Below, one piece after another: positions 1 through 8,838 of a DNA stretch of 64,000 bases. The stretch comes from Metabacillus idriensis (GTDB lineage: Bacteria > Bacillota > Bacilli > Bacillales > Bacillaceae). The stretch is taken from contig NZ_WKKF01000003.1 in NCBI RefSeq assembly GCF_009674765.1, forward strand, positions 62,001-126,000. The letters run 5' to 3'. The position numbers and the translations under genes were made by a program. Numbering within the stretch: the stretch's first letter is position 1; every line of letters starts with the position of its first letter. The notes beneath the pieces are model-generated. The model did no database searches. It was not told the DNA's origin and saw only the letters and a list, made by a program, of their open reading frames with translations.

Positions 1-762
1 GCACCCTAATAGAGTTGCTTCTCCGCCAAAGCCCATCGTTCCAATACCGAGCTGATTGGCTTTTTCCACAATGTATTCTTCAAGCTTTTGAAGATCCGGG
101 TTTGGATTGACGTCCTCTGAACTTCTGAAAAGCTGGTCTTTTGCAAGCTCATACCCAGAAGTACGGTCTCCTCCAATACCTACCCCGATAAAGCCTGCAC
201 TGCAGCCTTGTCCTTGCGCCTGGTAAACAGAATGAAGAACGCATTTGCGGATCCCGTCCAGGTCCCTTCCTGCTTTTCCAAGTCCATCAAGCTCACATGG
301 AAGACTGTATTGAATGTTTTTATTTTCACAGCCTCCGCCTTTTAAAATTAAGCGGGCATCAATGTAATTTTTTTCCCATTGCTCAAATTTTATGACAGGG
401 GTGCCGTACCCAAGATTATCTCCGCTGTTCTCGCCAGTTAGCGAATCAACGGAATTCGGACGCAGCTTTCCGTCCTTTGTTGCCTGTGCAATCGCACGGT
501 AGATGTCTTCCTTCATATTTAGCTGGTTGGCTCCAACGGGAACCTTCAGTTTAAATGTAGGCAGTCCTGTATCCTGGCAAATCGGCGATACATTATCATC
601 AGCCATTTTGATATTTTCGGATATAGTAGCGAGAGACATGGCAGCACGCGTGCCTGCATTTTCCTGCTGCTTTGCTCTCAAAATGGCGCGGCGGACATCC
701 TTCGGAAGCTTCGTTGATGTTTCCACGATTAGTTCATACATACTTTCATAAAAACGATCCAT
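1..762 (-). CDS. Class I (iron-sulfur) fumarate hydratase, N-terminal part, 3' end outside the window
   Basis: Reading the minus strand from the ATG at 760-762 gives 254 codons without a stop, running off the left edge. The enzyme interconverts fumarate and malate in the cytoplasm (TCA cycle). The protein shows the class I fumarase signature ICQDTG (Cys about residue 62, expected to bind the 4Fe-4S cluster), then GGGCENKN and GCSAGFIGVGIGGDRT, as in family members. The start is supported by a GGGGAGAAACAGG ribosome site just upstream. No neighbour on this strand is close enough to suggest an operon. This is not a class II FumC type. What is missing is the C-terminal half, where the other cluster cysteines should lie. 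Family call is firm. Confidence 0.93.
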   Translation of the reverse strand, partial: MDRFYESMYELIVETSTKLPKDVRRAILRAKQQENAGTRAAMSLATISENIKMADDNVSPICQDTGLPTFKLKVPVGANQLNMKEDIYRAIAQATKDGKLRPNSVDSLTGENSGDNLGYGTPVIKFEQWEKNYIDARLILKGGGCENKNIQYSLPCELDGLGKAGRDLDGIRKCVLHSVYQAQGQGCSAGFIGVGIGGDRTSGYELAKDQLFRSSEDVNPNPDLQKLEEYIVEKANQLGIGTMGFGGEATLLGC

Positions 763-814
763 CCTGTTTCTCCCCTTATTGTCTATAGAATTCGGTCAAT
801 TTCATTCAATTTTT

Positions 815-820
815 ATTATA
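815..820 (-). promoter_or_regulatory. Possible -10 element of the fumarase gene
   Basis: The minus strand has TATAAT here, about 55 bases before the fumarase start. The hexamer 17 bases upstream (TTTCCA) is only a weak -35, so this is a tentative promoter. Confidence 0.3.
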
Positions 821-876
821 CTCCTTTGTGATTTGGTTGGAAAGGCTTACAGTTTGAATGCCTTTTCTTTCTTTAT

Positions 877-1062
877 AAAGACTGTTTCCGTATGAATACA
901 CTTGGATTGTTACCCGTTCCATTCTGCGGGGTGGTATGGGAGCTTCCTCGGCCAGCCTGCGGGATCTCCCATTCCCTCTCCATCCGACAGGAGTCAAGTT
1001 CCTTCCGCTGCAATCCACTGGAGCATTATCCTGATTGTAAGCAACTTTAATTTTACAAAGTC
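877..1062. repeat. Dispersed intergenic repeat, family A (diverged copy)
   Basis: This fills most of the gap between the fumarase gene and the large exoprotein gene. It shares blocks with copies near 17.0-17.2, 30.7-30.8 and 38.5-38.7 kb: a GGGAGC.TCCTCGGC core, a GCGGGATCTCCCA-like arm, CAGGAGTCAAGTTCCTTCC and GCTGCAATCCACT. A small open frame across it is a by-product of the repeat and is not called as a gene. The copy is more diverged than the others at both ends. Confidence 0.7.
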
Positions 1063-1072
1063 TTGATAAAGT

Positions 1073-1104
1073 CAAAAAAACGCCCGGCCAATGTCCCGGG
1101 CAGC
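1073..1104 (-). terminator. Rho-independent terminator of the large exoprotein gene
   Basis: On the minus strand GCCCGG-loop-CCGGGC is followed by a run of seven T, right after the stop codon of the exoprotein gene. Confidence 0.85.
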
Positions 1105-1113
1105 TTCTTTATC

Positions 1114-4100
1114 CTACTTTTCTAATTTGGGAAGAATCTCAATCTGCATGCTTTTCTTTATATCCAGATACTGATAAGAAACTGTCAAGGTTCCGCTTTT
1201 CTTCGTTTTGATTTTTCCGTTTTTCCATTCTGCCAAGTCCGGAGGTGAAAGCTCCATAAAGAGCTTGTCCGGGTCCATGGCAAATCGGTTGCCGTCTTTG
1301 TCGATGGCTGTTGCTGTCAGGCGGATGTTCTTTCCTTCAATAACTGTTTCGTTATTTGGGTTGAGTTCAATGTTGACGGGCTTGATTGTGTTCGGATCCA
1401 CCACTGTCACTTTAATCGTGCTGCTTTTCCCTCCTGAAACGGCTGTGATGTTTGCTGTACCTGGCTTGATTGTCTGAATGGCTCCGTCCTCAAGCACTTT
1501 AACGGCTTTTTCATTATCAGAGGTCCAGACTGTGTGTACATCTTCAAAAGAGCTCAGGTTGACAAGATAGTTTCCATAGATTTCTCTAAAATCGCCGAAA
1601 AGGTTGAGAGTGCGTTCTGCCCCTGCTGCCATTTTCATTTCGCGCTGTTCATTGAGGGCATCATCGACGATGGATACTTCCGTCAGCAACGGGTTGAATT
1701 TGTAGTCCATTCCAGACTTAGACACTTCAAGGACTCCGCTTCCAAGGATATTTCCTTTGTCGTTTGAGACATATCCTTTGCTTGCGCCGTTGCCTGTAAT
1801 TGTATAGTTGACGCCGTCTTTTTTCCATGACTGCAGGAGATGCAGGTGACCGAACAGCACCTGAATGTTCACGCCGCTGTTCTTCTTTTTATAGGCTCCG
1901 AGAATGTCCTCAAATTGCTTGGCATCAGCCGGGTTCATTTCATGCTTTGTGCCGAAATCATCTTTTGTCGTATTGTGGGTGACGACAAGGACATTCTTCT
2001 TTTTGTTTTCCTTCAGGAGCTTTTGAAGGTAATGGAACTGAGTCGGGTCAGAGGCTGAAATGCTCTGTCCGAACGCACTGTTCAGGCTGATGATCAGAGT
2101 GTTTCCATATTCAAAGTGGTAGGTTGGGGAACCAATGATGTCTGAATAGAAATCAATGTTTCCCTGGAACGATTCATGGTTGCCGGGCGTTGCGAAAAAC
2201 GGTTTTTCTCCAAGAAGGGCAAGGTCACTCACGGCTCTGTCCCATTCAGCCTGTGACGAAGTATCCACGATGTCGCCGACATGCATCACGAAGTCCGTTT
2301 CTTCTTTTGCAGCTCTGTCAAACAGGCGTTTTGAGTACATAAACCCTTGAGTATCAGGCAGGACAGAAATGGCAAATTGATTGGCCTTTTCCGGCTGCTG
2401 AAGCTGTTTTGTTTCAAATTCCTTCACGAATGGTGTCATGACATTCCCGCTTTGGTCTTTTGCTTCAATGATAAAGGAATGCTTGCCGTCTTTAAGCGGT
2501 TTTTCAGGAACGGCATATGCCCAGCCCGTTTTTTCATCGTAGTGGACAGGAGCAGGTATGCCGTCAATTTTTACAGCAACACTATTTTTCTTCACGCCGC
2601 TTTTTTCATCTGTGAGTTTAAACGTGATTCGCGGTTCTGCTGTTTTTTCAGCCGCTTTTCCTGTTGGTGTCACATTTGAAAGCACCGGCTTTTCTGTGTC
2701 ATCGCTCAAGTCTACTTTGATCGTTTTATCGACAGACGGAACAGAAACACTTCCGTTTGTGTCGCGTGCTGAAGCCGTCAAGTGATAGGTGCCTTCTGTC
2801 AGGTTTTCAGCTGCAGCTTCTACTTTTCCAGTTTGAGCATCATATGTGTGCGGAAGTTTTTCCCCGTTTAGTTTCACTTCGATTGAATCAGCATCCACGC
2901 CTGATTCTTCGTCAATCAGGAGGGAAGAAAAAGCAATCCTGTTTTCATAGACGGTATTTCCCGCAGGTGTAATCTCTTTGAATTCCGGTCCGTTAAAGTC
3001 TTCTGTTTCGTTCGTGTAAATATATCTCATGTGATCCAGGTAAACGGTTCCGCTGTAGTCAGGGATGCTTTTGTTCGTTTCTACAAAATAGAGATAGTTG
3101 AAAACGATCGGCAGCGCCCAGTCCTGCGGAAGCTCAACCTCAAGGTATTTCCAGCCGGTCCAGTCTAATTTCGGTGCAAGATCCAGCGTTTTGTTGACAC
3201 CATTTGCTTTGAAAATCAGGCGTGCCCACGGCGCTTTTCCGTCACCGTACACCCATACGCCGAATTTCTTCGGTCGGATATCTGTTTTATAGGTTTCATA
3301 CATGGAATCAGCAAGCTCGTCCGGCCATACTCCTGATGCTGATTTGTACCAGTGGGGGATGACATTAATCGTGCCGTTGTATTTGCGTTCCCACTTTCTC
3401 GAATCGTAATCCACACGCAAGCTGCGCTCTCCGAATTTAGCCTCGTCCCCGGTCAGCTGATGTGTGCCGCCCATGAAGCCTGATACTTCATACCCTTCTT
3501 TTTGATATTTTTCATAGTCATCGATGACTTGTTCTTTAAGCCCTATTAATAACTCAATCTCCTTTTCAATTGAGCCAAGCTTTGCAGTTACGGTTGTCCT
3601 TGTTCCTTCAGGGACATCTTCTCTTATTTGGATGGTGCCGTCTGAAGTGATTTCACCAAACTGGATGTCCATCTCCCAGTCAATCGCATCTCCCGTGAGG
3701 ATGACCTTTTTTCCGTCTTTCACGGCTTCAGCCTCTAGTTTCTTTTCCTCACCCGGCTGAAGAATAACCGGTCCCTGATCAGCAAATTGGAAGTCGTCCA
3801 CCTGGTCGATGACGTTAACAGATGCCTGCCCGCTTACTCCGTTGATGACAGCTTCCACTGTATCTGTCCCTGCCTGTGCAGGCGCCTTGTACAGACCCGT
3901 TTTGTCAATGGTGCCCTTTGAAGCTTTCCACTGGATGGAGCGGCTGGCAATCATGACAGGATTGCCGTTGCTGTCTGTTGCTTTTACCCCGAATGGAAAA
4001 GCTGCATTTTTGAAAATCGTAAGATCTCTTTCTACAATGACTTCCCCGATTTCACCTGTCTTGGTTGAATGATTGACAAAGAGAATGCCGTTTGTGATCG

Positions 4101-5343
4101 ACCTTGACTGCCCGTCACTCGGATGATTGGCCGTCTCAAGCGCGCTTTTTCCTTTTTGCTGGACGATCATTTCTGTCGATCCTCCGCCGTCAAGACCAAG
4201 AGCCGAGACTGCCCCATGCTCCTCCATGATTTCAGCCATTTCAACAAGCGTTACCCCCTGGCTTTTATCAAAAAGGGTACTTGGTTTATCAATCGTCATT
4301 GTGATGACCTTTTGTTCTGCTGTAATCCCAATCGCGGTTCTGGCACTTTTCAGCAGCACGTGGCTGCCATACTTGGACACAAGCTCGTCTTTTGAAAGGG
4401 CCTTTCCGTCCTTAACAAGCCAGTTATAGCCGCCTGTAGCCTCTGTAAGATCGTTTTTGAGGACTCTGTTTTCTCCTGTGAAAAGATCAAACTGGAAGGA
4501 GATCTCCATGCCTTCTTTTAAATCATTTCGGATCATTTCCGCTTTTGACCCGAATCCGGCAATAATGACGCTGTCTGATGGAATATCAATGCTCTCATAA
4601 GATGGGTAGATCTTTTCGATTTTTCCTGTGTAGGCCTGTCCTGCCTTGATGGCAGAAGCGTCCTTTACCTCTCTTACGACTGCCATGGCACCATTTTTAA
4701 TGAAGGTCTCATTGCGGTCGTCAAAGGTCAAAATGCCCTTCTGGTTTAGCTTTGGTGTGAAAATGCCAAGCTTTTCTCCCGCGTTTTCATTGCGGTTCAG
4801 TGTATCCACTTTTACATTTTTGCCGCTGTATGACAGCGAGCCCCTCATTTCAACTTCTCCAATAAAAGGTTTTTTGTCTTGGTCAATCGCAAAAACAGGA
4901 TGAAGAGCAACGCCTGAAGGATAGCTGTGATTTATAAGAAGATTGCGGTTTTGCACCTGGAGCGTCATATTGATGCCGGTCTGCATATTGAACATATCTG
5001 CATTCACGCCTGCAACAATGTCTTTCCCCTTGAATTCCTCTCTTGCAGCCTGTGACGGGAGGGTCTCTGCAGCAACGACTCGTTCAAGTGCCTTCGATGT
5101 GACAACGGATACATTCGGGTTCGCAAGATCTGCCTCAAGAACGTTCACTCTCTGGCTGTTTCCCGCTGTTACCCCGAAATTCTCGATTTGCTTTTCAGTG
5201 TGTGTAATGCCTGAAGAAATCTGCTCCGCTTTTAACACTGTGCTTTTTTCTGACGGGACCGTTTCTTCTCCAAGAACGGAAACCGGCTGAATCAGCAGCG
5301 TGCAGGCCATCAGCATGACGGCAAGCTTGTTTTTCCCTTTCAT
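1114..5343 (-). CDS. Large secreted multidomain phosphodiester glycosidase / metallophosphoesterase with Ig-like domains
   Basis: A 1409-residue exported protein with a typical signal peptide (MKGKNK, hydrophobic core, cut near VLGEE). Approximate order: NAGPA/DUF2233-type phosphodiester glycosidase domain (residues 50-430, with GLDGGGSTEMIV near 382); an Ig-like segment; a galactose-binding/CBM-like region (about 600-780); two Ig-like repeats (about 790-960); a calcineurin-type metallophosphatase (about 985-1200, with LPDTQG, HVGDIVD, TPGNHES, VVTHNTT and FGHLHL supplying the metal ligands); and two C-terminal Big-type domains. The pairing predicts action on glycosyl phosphodiesters such as wall polymers or phospho-sugars outside the cell, an inference. 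The layout resembles B. subtilis YvnB as I recall it. No LPXTG or transmembrane anchor is seen. GGAGGTG lies 5-6 bases before the start. A TATAAT-like -10 lies at 5377-5382. Confidence 0.85.
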   Translation of the reverse strand: MKGKNKLAVMLMACTLLIQPVSVLGEETVPSEKSTVLKAEQISSGITHTEKQIENFGVTAGNSQRVNVLEADLANPNVSVVTSKALERVVAAETLPSQAAREEFKGKDIVAGVNADMFNMQTGINMTLQVQNRNLLINHSYPSGVALHPVFAIDQDKKPFIGEVEMRGSLSYSGKNVKVDTLNRNENAGEKLGIFTPKLNQKGILTFDDRNETFIKNGAMAVVREVKDASAIKAGQAYTGKIEKIYPSYESIDIPSDSVIIAGFGSKAEMIRNDLKEGMEISFQFDLFTGENRVLKNDLTEATGGYNWLVKDGKALSKDELVSKYGSHVLLKSARTAIGITAEQKVITMTIDKPSTLFDKSQGVTLVEMAEIMEEHGAVSALGLDGGGSTEMIVQQKGKSALETANHPSDGQSRSITNGILFVNHSTKTGEIGEVIVERDLTIFKNAAFPFGVKATDSNGNPVMIASRSIQWKASKGTIDKTGLYKAPAQAGTDTVEAVINGVSGQASVNVIDQVDDFQFADQGPVILQPGEEKKLEAEAVKDGKKVILTGDAIDWEMDIQFGEITSDGTIQIREDVPEGTRTTVTAKLGSIEKEIELLIGLKEQVIDDYEKYQKEGYEVSGFMGGTHQLTGDEAKFGERSLRVDYDSRKWERKYNGTINVIPHWYKSASGVWPDELADSMYETYKTDIRPKKFGVWVYGDGKAPWARLIFKANGVNKTLDLAPKLDWTGWKYLEVELPQDWALPIVFNYLYFVETNKSIPDYSGTVYLDHMRYIYTNETEDFNGPEFKEITPAGNTVYENRIAFSSLLIDEESGVDADSIEVKLNGEKLPHTYDAQTGKVEAAAENLTEGTYHLTASARDTNGSVSVPSVDKTIKVDLSDDTEKPVLSNVTPTGKAAEKTAEPRITFKLTDEKSGVKKNSVAVKIDGIPAPVHYDEKTGWAYAVPEKPLKDGKHSFIIEAKDQSGNVMTPFVKEFETKQLQQPEKANQFAISVLPDTQGFMYSKRLFDRAAKEETDFVMHVGDIVDTSSQAEWDRAVSDLALLGEKPFFATPGNHESFQGNIDFYSDIIGSPTYHFEYGNTLIISLNSAFGQSISASDPTQFHYLQKLLKENKKKNVLVVTHNTTKDDFGTKHEMNPADAKQFEDILGAYKKKNSGVNIQVLFGHLHLLQSWKKDGVNYTITGNGASKGYVSNDKGNILGSGVLEVSKSGMDYKFNPLLTEVSIVDDALNEQREMKMAAGAERTLNLFGDFREIYGNYLVNLSSFEDVHTVWTSDNEKAVKVLEDGAIQTIKPGTANITAVSGGKSSTIKVTVVDPNTIKPVNIELNPNNETVIEGKNIRLTATAIDKDGNRFAMDPDKLFMELSPPDLAEWKNGKIKTKKSGTLTVSYQYLDIKKSMQIEILPKLEK

Positions 5344-5376
5344 CTTGCACCTCCGGATCGTAGTAAGTACTTCTCT

Positions 5377-5382
5377 ATTATA
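5377..5382 (-). promoter_or_regulatory. Possible -10 element of the exoprotein gene
   Basis: TATAAT on the minus strand about 35 bases before the exoprotein start. No good -35 was found at 16-18 bases upstream. The rest of the 5383-5645 gap holds only AT-rich sequence and a short family A fragment (5609-5635). Confidence 0.3.
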
Positions 5383-5648
5383 GAAGGCGATTGTTGATAG
5401 GATTTGGTGTTTTTTTTAATGCTTGTAAATTTTACAGGTCTAAAAGTACCGCTAAATGTAGATTTAGTGTAAATGAGGGATGTATGGACTACGTATGATA
5501 GAAGAGAATTTTGTTCCATTCAGGTCTTTGGTATGAGGAGGCTATGGATCTGATTTATTCTTTGTTTCTATGGTACCTTTTTCCTTTTTTTGCAATCATC
5601 ACCATTTCCTTCCACCGCAATCCACTGGAGCTCAATAAGATAAAAACA

Positions 5649-5680
5649 AAAAAAGAACACCCTCATCAGGTGCCCTTCCA
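5649..5680 (-). terminator. Terminator of the SE1561-type gene
   Basis: On the minus strand a GGGCACC/GGTGTTC-type imperfect stem is followed by TTCTTTTTTTG, directly after the stop of the 5685-5876 gene. Confidence 0.6.
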
Positions 5681-5684
5681 TCAT

Positions 5685-5876
5685 CTATTCTTTATCCCAG
5701 TCCTTTTTAAACTGCTCCTGCTTTACTTCAAGCTCATCAAGCATTTTAATTAAACGATCAATATCCTCTACGTCTGTTGACTCAGGATCCATTGAATCGA
5801 TAACATTCATAAACATATTTAAGCGTGTTTTTAAATATTTTAACTGTGAGTCTTTATCATGAACGGCGTTGCCCAA
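5685..5876 (-). CDS. SE1561 family small protein
   Basis: A 63-residue acidic, mostly helical protein beginning MGNAVHDKDSQLKYLKTRLN and containing SMDPESTDVEDIDRL, which I recognise as the Firmicutes SE1561 family of unknown function. It has no signal or membrane segment and may form a coiled coil. An AGGAGAG ribosome site precedes the ATG, and a terminator follows, so it is likely monocistronic. It lies divergent to yfkAB. No function can be given. Confidence 0.8.
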   Translation of the reverse strand: MGNAVHDKDSQLKYLKTRLNMFMNVIDSMDPESTDVEDIDRLIKMLDELEVKQEQFKKDWDKE

Positions 5877-6017
5877 GATGTATCTCTCCTTTCACTGATA
5901 GTGATATCGTAGCTTATTCGCTATGCTTTGACAACAGCACGAGCCGATAAGGTATTCTAAAATATGATGTTCATGATAGAATGTTCTCTATGTGAACTTG
6001 AAAAAGGAGTTTTATGA

Positions 6018-7145
6018 ATGAATGCATCAGCAGCAAATACACTACATCCCATTACACCTTCCCATGATCCTTGGGAGGCTTATTTAGATATAAAGCAGTA
6101 TGGAAAATTGACTTTAACGAATGTTGAATTTACGACTACGACCCTGTGCAATATGCGCTGTGAGCATTGCGCGGTTGGCTATACGCTCTCTCCAAAAGAT
6201 CCGCAAGCATTGCCGATTGATTTAATCCTGAAAAGGTTAGACGAAGTAGAAACGCTCAGGTCAATCAGTATTACAGGCGGGGAACCTATGCTGTCGCTTA
6301 AATCAGTGGACAATTATGTGCTTCCTTTACTAAAGTATGCCCGTGCACGGGGGGTTCGTACGCAGATAAACTCAAATTTGACACTGGATTTGGCGCGTTA
6401 CGAAAAAATTGCTCCCTACCTGGATGTTTTACATATCTCTCATAACTGGGGAACGCAGGATGATTTTGCAGAAGGCGGATTTGCGATGATGGACCGGAAG
6501 CCGACTTATGAGCAGCGGACTGCTTATTTTGACCGGATCATTGAAAACAGCCGTGCTCTGGTGGATGCAGGAGTGATGGTTTCTGCTGAAACGATGCTGA
6601 ATAAGCGGACATTGCCTCATATTCAAAAAATACATGAACAAATCGTGAATGATATGAAATGCCAGCGTCATGAAATTCATCCTATGTATCCCTCAGATTT
6701 CGCAAGTGCCCTTGAGACCCTTTCATTAAAAGAAGTCAGAGCTTCGATTCATCAGCTGCTCGATATTCGCAATGAAAATGTGTGGATGCTGTTTGGCACA
6801 CTGCCTTTTTATGCCTGCAGTGATGAAGATGAAGACATAAAGCTGATCAGACGCCTTCGGGAAAGCAAAAACGTAACAGTGCGCAATGACCCTGACGGCC
6901 GCTCAAGACTTAATGTCAATATATTTAACGGAGAAATTATCGTAACAGACTTTGGGGATACACCTGAGCTTGGAAACATTCAAACAGATACCCTCCAATC
7001 AGCCTATGACCGCTGGAATGAATCCAAGCTTGCACGGGAGCTTAACTGCCATTGCCCCGCTGTTTCATGCCTTGGTCCAAACCTTTTGGTGAAAAATAGT
7101 TATTATCAGGAGATAGATTTTCAAAAAAGGAAATCCGTCATATAA
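6018..7145 (+). CDS. yfkAB: Radical SAM/CxCxxxxC-motif protein YfkAB
   Basis: A 375-residue radical SAM protein. The 4Fe-4S binding motif is CNMRCEHC (Cys 44, 48 and 51), followed by the ITGGEPML SAM-binding strand. A C-terminal cysteine group (CHCPAVSC, about 345-352) marks the YfkB-like part that is fused to it in this family. The substrate is unknown. AAGGAG sits 8 bases before the ATG at 6018; an ATG at 6014 is in another frame. It is divergent from the SE1561 gene and convergent with yfkD, with a hairpin between. The same neighbours (yfkD, yfkE) are found in B. subtilis, supporting the name. Confidence 0.9.
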   Translation: MNASAANTLHPITPSHDPWEAYLDIKQYGKLTLTNVEFTTTTLCNMRCEHCAVGYTLSPKDPQALPIDLILKRLDEVETLRSISITGGEPMLSLKSVDNYVLPLLKYARARGVRTQINSNLTLDLARYEKIAPYLDVLHISHNWGTQDDFAEGGFAMMDRKPTYEQRTAYFDRIIENSRALVDAGVMVSAETMLNKRTLPHIQKIHEQIVNDMKCQRHEIHPMYPSDFASALETLSLKEVRASIHQLLDIRNENVWMLFGTLPFYACSDEDEDIKLIRRLRESKNVTVRNDPDGRSRLNVNIFNGEIIVTDFGDTPELGNIQTDTLQSAYDRWNESKLARELNCHCPAVSCLGPNLLVKNSYYQEIDFQKRKSVI

Positions 7146-7176
7146 AAAAAGCGGGCCGTTAAAGGCTCGCTTTTCT
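7146..7176. terminator. Convergent terminator between yfkAB and yfkD
   Basis: AAAAGCGGGCC-gttaaa-GGCTCGCTTTT forms a stem with A and T tracts on both sides, so it can serve both converging genes. Confidence 0.75.
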
Positions 7177-7178
7177 GA

Positions 7179-7964
7179 TTATCTCGGCTGTTCCGAAACG
7201 GTAAATCCGAAAGAAGCATGATCCTGAACAGGAATCCAGGCGCCAATTCCTTGAGATGTTACATTTTGAACAACAATTTTTCGTTTATTTCCTTTTAACA
7301 CTAAGTAAACTTCGCCGTATGTTACTTTGCCCTTTTCATTGACTGCCGGTGCGTATGCATTTAAATATCCGACTCTTTTTGGGGGAATGTTATAGATCTG
7401 TTCTTTTTTTGATCCCGTTCCGATGATTGTCTGAAATGATAAAGGCAGGCTTGTCTTTTTCATTGCCTTTAGGAGCATCATTTTTTTCACATCTTCTTCA
7501 CTCGGAATATGGGCGGTTAAGCCGCCTTTTACCTGCTTTTGCGCTTCTTGCTTGTAATGAATTTGAGTTGTTGCTTTGCCGCCGCGGTTATCAAAGAAAT
7601 TGGTATTGATTTTCCGGTATTCCCAGTTAACTGCGGTTTCGCCTGATTCGTAATTTAATGCCCATTGCCCGAGGAAAATCGTTGCTCTGTATCCGATTGA
7701 GAGCGGATTATCAGAGATTGTCGATTCATTCAGAAGACGAATTAAATTAGGATTTTCAATTGGAATTTTAGATGTTTTAATCAGGCTTTGTGCAAATTCG
7801 CTCGGCTGAAGATACGGGAGATCCTGAGTTGGGTTCGGATACGTATTCTCCTTCGAGATATCCAGAACAGAGCTTGGCACCTTCGTTTTGTTCACAGCAA
7901 AAGCAGAGCTTGAAAAACCAATTGATAAGAGCAAAGCCATTGAAACGAGCATCCATTTTCTCAT
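7179..7964 (-). CDS. yfkD: YfkD-like exported protein
   Basis: A 261-residue protein with a clear signal peptide (MRKWMLVSMALLLSIGFSSSAFA), so probably released or held at the outer membrane face. The mature part (YPNPTQDLPYLQPSEFAQSL, YESGETAVNWEYRKINTNFFDN) matches the YfkD family, function unknown. It lies 66 bases downstream of the YczE-like gene on the same strand and may share its transcript. Position between yfkAB and yfkE as in B. subtilis supports the name. Confidence 0.85.
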   Translation of the reverse strand: MRKWMLVSMALLLSIGFSSSAFAVNKTKVPSSVLDISKENTYPNPTQDLPYLQPSEFAQSLIKTSKIPIENPNLIRLLNESTISDNPLSIGYRATIFLGQWALNYESGETAVNWEYRKINTNFFDNRGGKATTQIHYKQEAQKQVKGGLTAHIPSEEDVKKMMLLKAMKKTSLPLSFQTIIGTGSKKEQIYNIPPKRVGYLNAYAPAVNEKGKVTYGEVYLVLKGNKRKIVVQNVTSQGIGAWIPVQDHASFGFTVSEQPR

Positions 7965-8030
7965 TTCCTAAACCCCTTTCGGTTGCTTTACAATTATTGT
8001 TTTCAAGCTCTTACTTCTTTATCCAACATT

Positions 8031-8642
8031 TTATTTAAGTTTTCCCATCCATTTACCAATAACCGCGTTTACAGGAGGATTGCACAGCTGAATCAGCGGT
8101 CCGATTGCGAAGGTAATAATGATTGTCCCAAGACCAATAGGGCCTGCAAATAAAAGAGCCAGAAGAAGAGCACCGACTTCGCCAATTGTTTTTGCAGCCA
8201 TAAGGCTTAGTCCAAACCTCTGATGAAGCGTAATCATGAGCTGGTCAATTGGATTTGCCGGAAAGCTGGTTTGAAGATAAATAGAAACGCCAATGGCTAT
8301 TAATAAAATTCCTAAAAATAAAATGACCCCTTTGAAAAAGATATTTTGTGTATTGAAGTCCTGAAAAATAGAAAGCATCCAGAAATCAACAAAAAAACCG
8401 ATTAATAAAATGGTAAACACGCCGAGTACTTTTGGCGCTTCTCTCATAATAACGGCATTTAAAAGAATAATTAAGATCCCTACAATAAAAATCCAGCTGC
8501 CGACTGTTAAACCGATTTGATCTGTCAGTCCGACGTTCAGTGCATCCCATGCTCCTGCTCCCAGGTTTGCTTTAATTGTCAGTGTCACGCCAAATGCCAA
8601 TACAAATAAACCGATTACAAAAAAGGCCAATCGATAAATCAT
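8031..8642 (-). CDS. YczE/YitT-type integral membrane protein
   Basis: About 203 residues with five predicted membrane segments, beginning MIYRLAFFVIGLFVLAFGVT and carrying the family's NLGAGAWDALNVGL stretch after the first helix. Function in the family is unclear; YczE members have been linked to peptide synthetase activity in B. subtilis. I chose the ATG at 8642 because the AAAGGGG site ends 10 bases before it; an ATG three codons upstream (8651) would be only one base from that site. It is followed by yfkD on the same strand. Confidence 0.75.
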   Translation of the reverse strand: MIYRLAFFVIGLFVLAFGVTLTIKANLGAGAWDALNVGLTDQIGLTVGSWIFIVGILIILLNAVIMREAPKVLGVFTILLIGFFVDFWMLSIFQDFNTQNIFFKGVILFLGILLIAIGVSIYLQTSFPANPIDQLMITLHQRFGLSLMAAKTIGEVGALLLALLFAGPIGLGTIIITFAIGPLIQLCNPPVNAVIGKWMGKLK

Positions 8643-8802
8643 GCTCTCCATCCCCTTTAATCTCTATATGTATGTCCTTTTTTTGCAGCAAAGAATTAAA
8701 AACTGAATATTTACAAATTTTAAATAATATGCTACATTAATAATAACTCCCATGATTTCATGAGGGTTAGCTTCTTATTAATTGTTTCGTCCTACACGTA
8801 AA

Positions 8803-8838
8803 AATGACTCTGTGCTAAGCACAGAGTCCCTTTTTTTT
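8803..8838. terminator. Terminator after yfkE
   Basis: GACTCTGTGC-ttaG-CACAGAGTC-type perfect stem with an A9 tract on one side and ATTTTT on the other, directly after the yfkE stop codon. Confidence 0.8.

Noticed and set aside
806-1075. 89-codon minus-strand frame between the fumarase and exoprotein genes
   Set aside because: It lies wholly in a family A repeat; similar peptide stretches arise from the other repeat copies.
5544-5753. Open frame of 69 codons with a GAGGAGG ribosome-like site, starting MDLIYSLFLWYLFPFF
   Set aside because: Its second half runs antisense through the SE1561-type gene and its middle crosses a repeat fragment and that gene's terminator; probably chance or a decayed gene.
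8742-8775. CCCATGA..TCATGAGGG hairpin upstream of the YczE-like gene, considered as a riboswitch such as yybP-ykoY for the nearby cation exchanger
   Set aside because: It is small, has none of the known conserved loops, and is not in the leader of yfkE, which is transcribed away from it.
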